A DNA stretch of 64,000 nt from Costus lasius. Taxonomy: Eukaryota > Streptophyta > Magnoliopsida > Zingiberales > Costaceae. Both the position numbers and the translations under genes were made by a program. The stretch spans positions 92,688,439-92,752,438 of the forward strand of contig CM050450.1 of NCBI GenBank assembly GCA_027563935.2. The letters are read 5' to 3'. The notes below the pieces were generated by a model, which was not told the DNA's origin, did no database searches, and saw only the letters and a list, made by a program, of their open reading frames with translations. This document shows, in pieces, positions 44,289 to 54,707 of the stretch (position 1 is its first letter; each line of letters opens with the position of its first letter).

Positions 44289-45451
44289 ATTAATTAAGGA
44301 AAAAATATTTGGAACAAAATTGGAGAGTGTTTCAAGGCTGAGCCTTGCGTGGCTCAATGTGATGCCCAAATAAAAGAAATATCAGAAAGGCAACAGAGGA
44401 ATTCACGATCACACCCGAGTGTTAAAGGTCAAGCTAATGACCTTTAAATTAGCGCTTCTTGGGAGGCAACCCAAGCTTTCTAACTTTAGTTTTGCTCTCT
44501 TTCATTTACTTTATTTTAATTTTCTTTTAGGACTAATTTTTGCAATTTTTTTTTGTAGGAATCAAGAATTGGCGCAAAATTACGGCACTACCGTAACATT
44601 CTTTACGGTACCATAATCTGGGTCAATTTTAAGCAGAGAGTTTTAACCCGTTACGGTACCGCCGTAAATGCCATTATGGTACCGTATTTTGTGACAAAAA
44701 CTTCCTGAGAGTTTTTTGTTTTACGGCATGTTTACGGTGCCATAATTTTGGAATCTAAAATTTTTTTGAATTTTGAATCCTTCTATTAAAAAAAAATTCT
44801 GATCGATTTTACGGCACCGCCGTAACATTTTTTATGGTACCGTAACCGCTGCTGCTTTTCGACCCGAAAGTTTTTACCATTACGGCACTGCCATAACCTT
44901 CTTTATAGCCATAAATGTATCTGGCAAACACGATAAAGGTGCCGCAACACCATTTCTTCCGCTGCCATTTTCGTGTCTTCTCACTCGCTCGTGCACCAAT
45001 CTGGGAGTTCCGACCTTCCCCTACCTTCGGAAGACTCAGGCGACCCTTTCCGTCCGGTTATCACCGCCGATTTGGTAACCTTTCATCCGATTTCACTATT
45101 TTGACGAGTTTTAACCTAACTTCCGCCCCCTTTGCTCGTGTGCTTCCATTTCTCAACCAATTTTGGGGCTTTTTGTTTCTATCTGCTCGTGATAGGGTAG
45201 GCTTTCGATTCTTTCTTGTTTCAAGAAATTCGGACAAATTTCTAGGGAGATCTGTGCTGAAACGTGATGAATGAGTTTAGGTTTTATTGTTCACCGTTGC
45301 CCTTTTTGATTTTTCATTGATCTCTGGGTCCAAGCATGATTTCAAGTTGACATCTTACTTGATTTATGTTGTTAATGACGATTGGAAGTGTCATCCCTAT
45401 TTATTTTGCTATATTTATGTTGAATCTTAGTTGCAGCTTGTGATTGAAACA
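44289..45451 (+). other. Gypsy element C post-protease region lacking RT and integrase
   Basis: Directly after the protease the sequence passes within about 170 bp to the GGAGGCAACCCAAGCT marker (44461), which in element B lies after integrase (27391). The 3-kb RT-RNase H-integrase block is therefore absent. A TTACGG palindrome array follows at 44578-44915. An apparent intron-like AT-rich stretch with acceptor TTGCAG (45431-45436) precedes the late ORF. Confidence 0.65.
44578..44915. repeat. TTACGG/CCGTAA palindrome array, internal region of C
   Basis: The motif pairs are as in LTR C and LTR A: TTACGGCACTACCGTAA (44580), TTACGGTACCGCCGTAA (44651), TTACGGCACCGCCGTAA (44808) and decayed forms. 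It lies outside the LTR, between the protease and late ORF. Confidence 0.7.
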
Positions 45452-45609
45452 ATGCCACCAAGAACCAAAGGGATTGTCACCAAAAGAAAAGGAAAGGCAC
45501 CAGCTGAGCCTTCCTTTCCACCCAACCCGCATGGAATTTTGTTCAGGAATGAAATTCAAGCTGCAAGATATAATCAGCTAGTTGAGAAAAGAGTAATTTC
45601 CACCAAGTA
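45452..45609 (+). pseudogene. Gypsy element C late ORF, 5' fragment
   Basis: The ATG at 45452 opens MPPRTKGIVTKRKGKAPAEP and continues (RNEIQAARYNQLVEK, STKY). This is the usual start of the ORF after integrase in Athila elements. It is cut by LTR F at about 45610, so only about 52 residues remain. The function of the family is unknown. Confidence 0.6.
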
Positions 45610-46452
45610 TGTGATGCCTTGAATTTTAGTAGTAATTTTTACTATTATTCCATGATGAATTTAGGCTTATTTTAATGATTTTACACTCCTTTAAGGCTTA
45701 TTTAGTTAAAAACTTCAGAATCTTAACTTTTCGTCTGTCTTATTGAATTTCAAGTACAATCACCTAATTTTGAAGGCTTTTTGAAGAATCTAAAAGCATG
45801 GGGTGATTCCTTATGAGAAGACGAAGCTGCCCGTAAAATTTGGGCTCAATCGGAGCCTTCTCTGGACTTCACGGCCAGGTGAACCCCACGGGGTTAACCC
45901 GTAACCTTGCCGAAGGAAGGATTTCAGCACACACGTCACTGCCTGGTGAACCCAGCGGGGTTCACCAATGATGTCAAGATTTCTGAAAGCTGCCGCACAC
46001 TTCACTAGCAGGTGAACCCCATGGGGTTCAACCGTTATCTCATCTGAGGATACCTGCACAGAAGTACGCCGAGAATTTCATTGGTAGGTGAACCCCACGG
46101 GGTTCACCTGTGATTATTTCGCAACAAAAGAGCTTCGAGCACTTCACCACCTAGTGAACCCCGCGGGGTTCACCCGTGAAGGCGTCGGAACAGCACGACC
46201 CCCACTCGGTCTTTCGCTGATTTCCGGTCCGATTCAACTCCAAATTCAGCAAGTGAGGGCTTTTTGGAAAGCTGAAATATAAAAGCCCTAATTTCCATGA
46301 CCTAATCATCGAGCAATCAGGCAACGAATTGGCTAGGGCGGAAGAACACGGTGATTCAGCGACTTCGGGCGGATTTCTGAAGATTCGATCATTAGAACCT
46401 GGCAATCCTGGTCTTTCATTGGGTTAAGTCATTTCTGTATAGAGATTTACAT
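45610..46452 (+). repeat. LTR fragment F of a second Athila-type family
   Basis: It begins TGTGATGCC, like the TGTGATGAC start of LTRs A and C, but the body differs. It carries a five-copy palindrome array (45878-46173) and a TATA-like AATATAAAAGCCC near 46277-46289. It probably stops near 46452, where different sequence (D) begins. The right boundary is uncertain and no PBS or TSD was found. Confidence 0.5.
45878..46173. repeat. Five-copy GTGAACCCC/GGGGTTCAC palindrome array
   Basis: Near-perfect palindromes of the form GTGAACCCCACGGGGTTCAC lie at 45878-45899, 45945-45966, 46011-46032, 46087-46108 and 46154-46173, 66-76 bp apart. The central two bases vary (AC, GC, AT, AC, GC). The spacers share CACTTCACT-like ends, so the whole about 66-bp unit was amplified in tandem. 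Confidence 0.85.
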
Positions 46453-47289
46453 GCTATTTTGATGGAGGCAGGGGATCACAGGCCAAGAAGCTACAAGTGG
46501 AGTCTATGAGTACCCTAGTCAAAGGCCTGGAGGGTCACGAATAAGCTAGCAAGCTCAATGACTAAAGCTAGCACAATAATTGGAAAAGAATTACCTCAAG
46601 CACACCAAGTGATACTCCACCAGCTTCAAGCTCACTTGCCAAATAAGAAGATGTTGCAAATCAGCCAATCACTTCAAATCAAACCAATCAAGGGCTCTCA
46701 TCAAGCTAACGTTCATATGAAGATAAGGCAACCTCAACGTCAACTTGCAATTTTGGTTAGCCATCCGACTGAAGATCTCAGGAAGCGCACGCTGCAAAGA
46801 AGAAAATCTTGCAACGTTCACATGTGGCCAACAAAGGAAACATCAACATCTCTTTCGCTCAGCACACATGGTAGCTGCAACGTCTCTCGCCAGCAACATC
46901 TCTCGCCAGCATTGTCTCGCCTGCAAGCTTGTGCTATAAATGTCTCACGTAACATTGTAATGAAATAGACAAGAGTCTTGAAATTGAATCGTATGAAGTA
47001 GTTTTCTAGTATCTTCCTCTTCAATCGGATGTGCTCCTCCTTCTCCTTCTAGGGCCGAGCCCCTTCCTCCTCTCTTCCCCTCTCCTCCATTCTCTTCTTC
47101 CTCACAAGTTCAATCTTCCAGCCGCAACAGTTCTAGATTTTTAGAATTTTCTGAGTTCGCCGCCGACGATCCACCGGCCGGATCTCCACGAGACTTCGGC
47201 CACCATTCCCCCTCCCCAAGATGAAGCCACAGCCACCGGCATCCATCCATCCGACTCTCCGATCACCGGAATCAAAATTCCGGCCAAGA
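46453..47289 (+). other. Unclassified LTR-like sequence D, left arm
   Basis: No coding domain is seen. A plant-promoter-like CTATAAATG lies near 46932 and is followed by a pyrimidine-rich CTCCTTCTCC stretch (47030-47100) and a GC-rich segment. This layout resembles U3-R-U5 of an LTR or a plant 5' UTR. It is continuous, by the TSD, with 63853-64000. Confidence 0.35.
47285..47289. repeat. Target site duplication CAAGA, copia-4 left
   Basis: CAAGA is repeated at 63848-63852, so the whole three-LTR array sits between one pair of duplicated sites. Confidence 0.95.
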
Positions 47290-49009
47290 TGTAGGGTCCC
47301 CTTCAAGGGGAAGCGCAAGCAGATAAAACCCCTTTCAAGAGGGGGGCGAAAACCCTAAGGGGGTGGCGCATGAAAAATTGCAAGCGGAAGCAAGGGTTTT
47401 CAAGATCTTAGCATGAACACATGATCAACTTTGATGAAGTTGAGATCCATACCATAGCCATCACGGTTAGATGGAATCTTGGAAGAGAGAGCAAGAAAGA
47501 TCTCCTCCAAAGGACGCGCACACAAGATGAGGATGCGCCCACTTCCTTGGTGCTCCTTGTGCTAGCAAGGTTCCAAGAGTTGTCCTTGATCGAGTAAAGG
47601 GAAGAGATGAAGACTTCTTTTTTCTTGGCCGATCCTCCTCTCCTCGTCAACAAGAACTCTCCCAAGTCTCGTCCAGCAAGAGCAAGGAGCCGAGAGTTCA
47701 ATGTCAAGCGTTCAAGACATTTTGGCGTTTTTAGGGAACATGCGCTAAATGCCTTTCCAAAATAGGAAACACCATTAAGCCAAGCGTTCCACTCCAATCA
47801 AACCGCCCAAAACGCCTTATGGATCGAACCATGCGTTCACCCATGTGAACCGGTTCAATCCAAATTGGTCCAAACCAATTTGGTTCAAAGACCAAACCAA
47901 GCCAATCGGTCTAGATCAACCAAACCCTAAGGTTTCCAATCAAACCGTTCATCTCATGATGCTCTTGATCTCACCGATCTAGCATCATCTCTCTCGATCG
48001 AAGCTTACCGATCTCAAGCCCTAATCAATCAAACATGATCAGACCAGATCTCACTTACAATCAGAGATTAAAACCCTTTAAACTGAACCCAAACGATTCA
48101 GTCCACACGATCTGACTCAAGTAAGCCATATCATCAAATTGTGCGACCCTGAGGGTTTCCTTTAAATGTCGGTAACGATAACTTACGTTATCACGATCAG
48201 TGAGGGGTATCTAGCAACACATCACTGTCTCCCGATATAAAGGAAAGAGTCTTCCAAGACTACACCCAAACCATGGCACAAGTGTGAATCATCTCACCAG
48301 GCATACATATTTCCTTTGCCACTGGATGTTCTTATTGGACAAGCATGTCAAGCCTGTAACTCCAATACAATGAGCATGATTAGATCAGATGAACATAGTC
48401 ATCTGGGTATGGCCATACACTATCTCAATCATCTCATACAGGGGGGCCCTTTAGAACATCACACTCCTTAAACAAGGAGACGGCAATCCTTTATCTATCA
48501 CTAGTGCCCTAACCTGACTCAAGCTCATCATCCAAGATAGTCTATAATCATTATGTTTCAAATGATATTGAACTACCTCAAAACAATGACAATCATCATT
48601 TAGAAACACAAGTGATCTCAAGTCAAAGGAAAATGTGCCACTTGCTGCTATCAAGGATTATTCACATTGTGACAAACAATTGAATATCCTAGAAGGGTCT
48701 GTCCAGTACATCCAATGTACCCATGAGTCTACATCTTATTCCATGCTCGAAGCATCCTATAAGATTAGCACACATATTAGTCTCAATCATATCAAGGCTG
48801 TCTCATGTTCACCAAGATATCTCGACTAAGGACATATAGCCTGTCAGCCTAGCTGAACAGCTTTGAGACATTATTCAGAAGTATACTTATTACAGCAGAC
48901 AAGGTAACAACCTGAATAATAACCATGCCTTTATAAACATAAGAGTTTATTACATGATACTTATACAATCCCAAGGCCTCAAACATTAGCCTTAAGGGCA
49001 TACCCAACA
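47290..49009 (-). repeat. Copia-4 left LTR (3' end of array)
   Basis: This is 1720 bp. On the plus strand it starts TGTAGGGTCCCCTTCAAGG and ends GGCATACCCAACA. It is one base shorter than the other two (six G instead of seven near 47341) and has one nearby substitution. The terminal palindrome CCCCTTCAAGGGG lies at 47298-47310. Confidence 0.95.
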
Positions 49010-49020
49010 ATCTCCCACTT
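49010..49020 (-). promoter_or_regulatory. Polypurine tract, copia-4 unit 1
   Basis: On the minus strand AAGTGGGAGAT abuts the left LTR. Confidence 0.83.
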
Positions 49021-49029
49021 GCACTTAAT

Positions 49030-52000
49030 CTAATGGTTGAGAAATCTCAAACCCATATTATTACAGTGCTTCTCATGCTTCTGCTGCGCCAGAGGCTTGG
49101 TAAGCGGGTCTGCCAGATTGTCATCTGTATGAACCTTGCAAATCTTGATCTCGCCTCGATCAATGATCTCCCGGATCAAGTGAAACCGTCTCTGTATGTG
49201 CTTGGACTTCTGGTGCGACCGTGGTTCCTTTGCTTGTGCGATTGCTCCAGTGTTATCACAGAAGATAACCAAAGGATCTGCACTCAAAGGAACAACACCA
49301 AGTTCTCTCACGAACTTGCGAATCCAAACTGCCTCCTTGGATGCTTCCGAGGCTGCAACATACTCGGCTTCTGTTGTGGAATCAGCAACAGTTGACTGTT
49401 TGAAACTCTTCCACACCACTGCTCCACCATTCAAGCTAAAAACATAGCCTGATTGCGATCGGAAATCATCCTGGTCCGACTGGAACGAAGCGTCAGTATA
49501 TCCTTCTATACTGAGTTCTTCCTGACCACCATATATCAAGAACATATCTTTGGTCCTCCGCAGATATTTTATAATGTTCTTGACTGCAATCCAGTGCGCC
49601 AAACCTGGATTACTTTGGAACCGACTGGTCACGCTTAACCCGTAAGCGACGTCTGGGCGGGTACACAACATCGCATACATTATGGACCCAATAGCCGAAG
49701 CATAAGGCGTATTGTCCATTTCATCTTTCTCAGTCTGTGTTTGTGGACACTGACTCTTCGAAAGATTCAGACCATGTCTGACTGGAAGATATCCACGTTT
49801 AGAATTCTCTAAATGGAATCTCTCCAGGACTTTATCGATGTAAGTACTCTGGCACAGCCCGAGAAGCCTCTTAGATCTATCCCGGTAGATCTTCACACCT
49901 AACACATAGGCTGCTTCTCCTAGATCTTTCATCTGGAAACATTTTCCTAACCATGCTTTAACAGCATGCAGTTCAGGAATATCATTTCCAATGATTAAGA
50001 TATCATCGACGTAGAGGATTAGGAATGTAATTACGCTCCCACTAAACCTCTTATACACACACGGGTCATCTTCGTTCTTGATGAAACCAAACTCAGAGAT
50101 TGATTCATCAAAGCAAATATTCCAGCTTCTAGATGCTTGTTTCAGTCCATAAATGGACTTCTTTAACTTGCATATTTTATGACGATCTGATGGATCAGTG
50201 AAACCTTCCGGTTGTGTCATATACACATCCTCATCCAGATTTCCGTTAAGGAAAGCTGTTTTCACATCCATCTGCCAGATCTCATAATCGTAATATGCAG
50301 CTATCGCGAAAAGAATCCGAATAGACTTAAACATGGCTACAGGAGAGAAAGTTTCATCATAATCTATCCCGTAGATTTGTTTGAAACCTTTCGCAACTAG
50401 CCTGCCTTTATAGGTAACTACGTTACCATCCATGTCAATCTTCTTCTTGAAGATCCATTTACAGCCTATTGGGATTACTCCCGGAGGCGGATCAACCAAA
50501 TCCCAGACCTGGTTATCTGACATGGAGTCCATCTCGGCTCGCATAGCTTCAAGCCATCTCGCTGACTCTGGTCCACTGACCGCATCCGCATAAGTTAGGG
50601 GTTCATCATTATCAATGATGTAGACTCCGTCATAGCGCTCAGGCTGTCGACGGATCCTTCCCGATCTTCGCGGTTCCCGTGTTATCTGAGCCTCAGGTTG
50701 TTCAATAACCTGATCCACCGGCTCAGGCTCATCCAACTGTGCTTGACTACTTTGTCCTTCTTCTGGAATCTCATCCAGCTTTATTTCTCTCCCACTGGCC
50801 TCTTGCAGAAGAAATTCCTTCTCAAGAAATATGGCCGTCCGAGCAACAAAAACCTTGTTCTCTTTGGGATCGTAGAAATAATAACCCTTAGTTTCCTTAG
50901 GGTAACCGACAAAGATACATTTCTCAGATCTGCTCTCCAGTTTCCCAGAGGCGAGCTTTTTGACATAAGCCTCGCAACCCCAGATCCTGATAAATGTCAA
51001 GCTAGGCTGTTTCCCATACCATAACTCATATGGCGTCTTTGAAACTGCCTTGGATGGCACTCGGTTTAGTACCTTTGCAGCTGTCTCCAGTGCAAAACCC
51101 CAAAAGCAGTATGGAAGAGTAGCCTGACTCATCATAGAACGAACCATATCAAGTAACGTTCTATTTCTCCTCTCGGACACACCATTCCATTGCGGTGTTC
51201 CTGGCGGAGTGAGCTGTGAGATAATCCCACACTCCTTTAGATAGTCAGTAAATTCTCGACTTAGGTATTCACCACCTCGATCAGAACGAAGTGCCTTGAT
51301 ATTTCGGCCTAGCTGATTTTGTACTTCATTCTTGAACTCTTTGAACTTGTCAAAAGATTCACTCTTATGTCTCATAAGATAGACATAACCATACCTACTG
51401 AAATCATCAGTAAAGGTAATGAAGTACTGATAGCCACCTCTAGCATGTTTACTAAATGGCCCACACACATCACTGTGTATGAGGTCAAGTAAACCTGAAG
51501 CCCTTTGACCTTTGTTAGGAAAAGGTGACTTCGTCATTTTACCCATCAAACAAGCTTTGCATGTATCAATCTCCTTGTAGGAGAATGATCCCAGCAGTCC
51601 ATGATCATGCAACCGCTTAATGCGCTTCTTGTTAATATGGCCTAAACGACTATGCCATAGCAAGGTGCTGTCATCAGCATACTTGGCTTTCTTATTATCA
51701 ATGTTTTGTATAGAATTTTCCATGTCCAACATGAATAACCCATTGTTAATTGAACCAGTTGCATACACAATATTATCTAGAGATAAAACACACTTTGAAA
51801 TCTTGCATTCAAAGGCAAATCCTTTCCTGACAAGAGCAGGAATAGAGATAATATTCTTGGTGATACTCGGTACAAAATAACAATTGTTTAATTCTAATAC
51901 AATGCCAGATGGTAAAGAAATGAAATAGTCTCCTACAGCAACAGCAGCAACCCGTGCCCCGTTTCCAACGCGTAGGTCTACCTCATGCTGTGCCACCTGC

Positions 52001-52914
52001 CTTCTTCTCTTGAGTTCCTGTACATTTGAACAAATGTGAACTCCACATGCAGTGTCCAACACCCATGATATAGAAGAAGATGAAACCATGACTTCCGTCA
52101 CGTATATACCTGAGCCAGAAGCGATGCTTCCCCTCTTATCTCCTTGGAGCGCTTTACAGTCCTTTTTCCAGTGACCCAGCTGGCCACAGTGGAAACATCT
52201 GTTGTCCTTCGACCGCTTCACCTTCTGTTTCAGCGCCTTACTGTAGTTCTTGACAGGGGCCTTGCCCTTCTTCCCCTTCTTCTTGTTCCTATAAGGAACC
52301 ATTAAGACAGAGGTTGAAGGCTTGCCCTTCAGAGTTTCCTCAGTAGTCAAGAGCATATTCAGCAGCTCTGCCGGCATACAATCGATTTTGTTCATATTAA
52401 AGTTAATGATGAACGCATCGAAAGAAGGCGGAAGAGACTGCAGAATAATATCTACAGCAAGCTCCTGGTTGATGGTATGCCCCAGTTTCTCCAGAGCCTC
52501 CTTGTGCCCAATCATCTTGAGCACGTGAGCTCCCACTGGGCTCCCCTCAGCCAGTTTGCTCTGAAAGAAGAGCTTCGTCAGATTATAGCGTTCTGTCCTC
52601 GCCTGTGCAGCATACAGCATCTTGAGGTTCGCTATAATCTCTATAGCCGACATATCCTCATGCTGACGCTGCAGCGGTGGCGTCATAGACGCTAGCATCA
52701 GGCAAGCGACATCAATGCTATCATTGACGTGCTTTTCATAGGCATCCCGAACCGCCCTTGCGGCGTTCGGAGCGGGCTGCGGCGGTATCGCCGTCTCGAG
52801 GACATACAGTTTCCTCTCTGCCTTAAGAACGATCTTAAGGTGTCCGAACCAGTCAGAGAAGTTCGGCCCAGCAAACTTCTCCCTTTCCAGTAGGGATCGC
52901 ACATTGAAGCTCAT
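49030..52914 (-). CDS. Copia-4 unit 1 gag-pol polyprotein (complete)
   Basis: This uninterrupted 1294-residue frame has the same start (MSFNVRSL), length and stop (LRFLNH) as copia-1. Gag has a CCHC knuckle at about 240-253. The protease core is DTACG at about 287. Integrase D482, D545, E581 are retained, in SDVCGPF, RSDRGGEY and NGVSERRNR. RT has YVDD at about 968-971, and RNase H has GYTDAS and EAEYVA. Substitutions against copia-1 are scattered and mostly conservative (for example AIPPQPAPN for AVPPQPAAN). This unit could be autonomous and is one of two intact frames in the window. It is followed on the left by PPT and LTR with normal spacing. Confidence 0.97.
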   Translation of the reverse strand: MSFNVRSLLEREKFAGPNFSDWFGHLKIVLKAERKLYVLETAIPPQPAPNAARAVRDAYEKHVNDSIDVACLMLASMTPPLQRQHEDMSAIEIIANLKMLYAAQARTERYNLTKLFFQSKLAEGSPVGAHVLKMIGHKEALEKLGHTINQELAVDIILQSLPPSFDAFIINFNMNKIDCMPAELLNMLLTTEETLKGKPSTSVLMVPYRNKKKGKKGKAPVKNYSKALKQKVKRSKDNRCFHCGQLGHWKKDCKALQGDKRGSIASGSGIYVTEVMVSSSSISWVLDTACGVHICSNVQELKRRRQVAQHEVDLRVGNGARVAAVAVGDYFISLPSGIVLELNNCYFVPSITKNIISIPALVRKGFAFECKISKCVLSLDNIVYATGSINNGLFMLDMENSIQNIDNKKAKYADDSTLLWHSRLGHINKKRIKRLHDHGLLGSFSYKEIDTCKACLMGKMTKSPFPNKGQRASGLLDLIHSDVCGPFSKHARGGYQYFITFTDDFSRYGYVYLMRHKSESFDKFKEFKNEVQNQLGRNIKALRSDRGGEYLSREFTDYLKECGIISQLTPPGTPQWNGVSERRNRTLLDMVRSMMSQATLPYCFWGFALETAAKVLNRVPSKAVSKTPYELWYGKQPSLTFIRIWGCEAYVKKLASGKLESRSEKCIFVGYPKETKGYYFYDPKENKVFVARTAIFLEKEFLLQEASGREIKLDEIPEEGQSSQAQLDEPEPVDQVIEQPEAQITREPRRSGRIRRQPERYDGVYIIDNDEPLTYADAVSGPESARWLEAMRAEMDSMSDNQVWDLVDPPPGVIPIGCKWIFKKKIDMDGNVVTYKGRLVAKGFKQIYGIDYDETFSPVAMFKSIRILFAIAAYYDYEIWQMDVKTAFLNGNLDEDVYMTQPEGFTDPSDRHKICKLKKSIYGLKQASRSWNICFDESISEFGFIKNEDDPCVYKRFSGSVITFLILYVDDILIIGNDIPELHAVKAWLGKCFQMKDLGEAAYVLGVKIYRDRSKRLLGLCQSTYIDKVLERFHLENSKRGYLPVRHGLNLSKSQCPQTQTEKDEMDNTPYASAIGSIMYAMLCTRPDVAYGLSVTSRFQSNPGLAHWIAVKNIIKYLRRTKDMFLIYGGQEELSIEGYTDASFQSDQDDFRSQSGYVFSLNGGAVVWKSFKQSTVADSTTEAEYVAASEASKEAVWIRKFVRELGVVPLSADPLVIFCDNTGAIAQAKEPRSHQKSKHIQRRFHLIREIIDRGEIKICKVHTDDNLADPLTKPLAQQKHEKHCNNMGLRFLNH

Positions 52915-54707
52915 GGTGTTCGTTGCTGCAGGAATCTACAACAAGCAAGAACAGCAAGGTCAGTATCAATGTTCAGAATCAATCCAGGACTTAAGAAAGA
53001 TTTTTTTCTCACTATTTTGTCTGACTGAAAAATCCAGTAAACAGTCCGAAAGAGTAACACTCTTTTAGTGAGATGGGATCCAGATTTCATACTTGGTCTC
53101 CGCGTCCCGCTCAGGCGAGATAAGATGCACAGAGAAGACAAGCACTAATTTCTGGTAGGCAGTCCCAGCCAATCGCCAACCCGTGCGATTCCCCTTCACC
53201 TGGGCAATCTAGCAGACTGTGCCAACTGAGTTGGTACAACACAGTCTCTGATCCCTCAGATGGCTGCCTCCATGTGCTACCATATGCGCCACATATGTAG
53301 CCTACATGGTCAAGCTGACCCGACCTACTCCCTGGACCACCACGTGCTATGCTGAGCAACGAGAAGCGATAAATCCCTTCTCTGTAACACGCAGGTGAAA
53401 TCCAGCACCGTCTGAAGATAGATGGACGTGCCCACTGAGTGGGTACAACACGGCTCCAACGATAGTCAGAACGGTGAGGTTTCGCGTCAGAAGGCTTTCC
53501 GAGCTTGATATGTTAGCGTTGGATTTTACCGGTCTTTTATCTTCTTAACTATCATACATGTTCCTATGGTGATAGCAGAAGATAAACTCATGCATTTCTA
53601 ATTATAAAACAATAAAGAGAAAGCATGCTGATCTTATGTGGTAAATGCCCATGAACCCTAAGTAAGACCTTAATTTTACTTAAGTCTTCACTTGAGCTCT
53701 TTTCGCATCTCATCTGGTCCAACCCAGGGCCCTAGCGCCAAGAGCACCTCAGGTGCGCCACCAGCTGAATGCCCCTCTTGGATGTGTGCCTTTGTGCTCT
53801 TGTCTAATCAAAATACATTTTGATCTATCTAGACAAGCTTTGACTCGCAGGTCAATTATACAATAGATTAATGGAAAAAGTGATTCGCAGATCACAATAA
53901 TATTAACTTATAATTAACCAGGCACGCAGGCCCCAGCACAGCACACATTAGGGCAACCCACATAAGATTAAATAAACAAGCATATGGTCTCAATCATCAT
54001 GTGATCCAATCAAGAAATTAAATTTTGAAAACCCCATAGGCATCAATTTTAACTTCCTTATGTGTCCTACAACCTTACAATGGTCCATTGATAGGGATCC
54101 ACTCATCCATCTAGTTAGATCCCCTGCCCTTGCATGCACCGAGTCCTAACTGACCCGAGTTGACCTAATGGTCAACCATGCATGCGCTAAGGGCTGAACA
54201 GCTTTCAAGAGTTCTGGCAAGCGGGTGTGACCCCGGGCCTAACTCAAGAGTGTTCACTGGTTGTCTCAACCAGACCTCGCTACACGCCTAAGATGCAATC
54301 GACCTATGGCCACCTCGTGCTTGCGCACAGGTGCCATCTGGTCGATCCATCTAGGCTGTCAGATGGTCTGATCAGACTAATGGATCTAACCTAGAAGTGA
54401 CTTCAGCCCCATCAACCCATCTAAGGGTTTATAGTAGGCGCCACTTTAGATCTAGTTATAGGCGCGCAAGTTAGGTTTTGTTTTGAAAAACAACATAAAC
54501 AAAGCGCCAATAGAAGACATGCGACATCATGAACAAACTACATGCGCTAAGAGAAGTAAACATCTTACTTTCGCATGAAGAAATAACATGTCAATTTTCG
54601 CATGTGAACAAGATCTAAGCATAAGCAAACATATAGATGCGCAAACATGGATCACATCATATATTAAGCAATCATATTAACATGCTTCAACCCGCTCTGA
54701 TACCAAT
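52915..54707 (-). other. Untranslated leader of copia-4 unit 1
   Basis: This is 1793 bp without a convincing frame. The leader hairpins lie at 53215-53246, 53427-53452, 53840-53855, 53880-53895 and 53921-53932. At 53880 the outermost pair of the second mini-hairpin is lost, leaving five pairs. The PBS TGGTATCAGAGC lies at 54694-54705 on the minus strand. Confidence 0.65.
54694..54705 (-). promoter_or_regulatory. Primer binding site, copia-4 unit 1
   Basis: TGGTATCAGAGC on the minus strand, 2 nt from the central LTR. Confidence 0.92.

Noticed and set aside
44915..45274. 119-codon frame before the late ORF as a separate protein
   Set aside because: It starts in the decayed palindrome array, has no domain and is followed by intron-like sequence. 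It more likely belongs to the untranslated region.
45878..46173. Rho-independent-terminator-like hairpins
   Set aside because: The window is eukaryotic. The palindromes lack U-tracts and occur as a tandem array inside an LTR.
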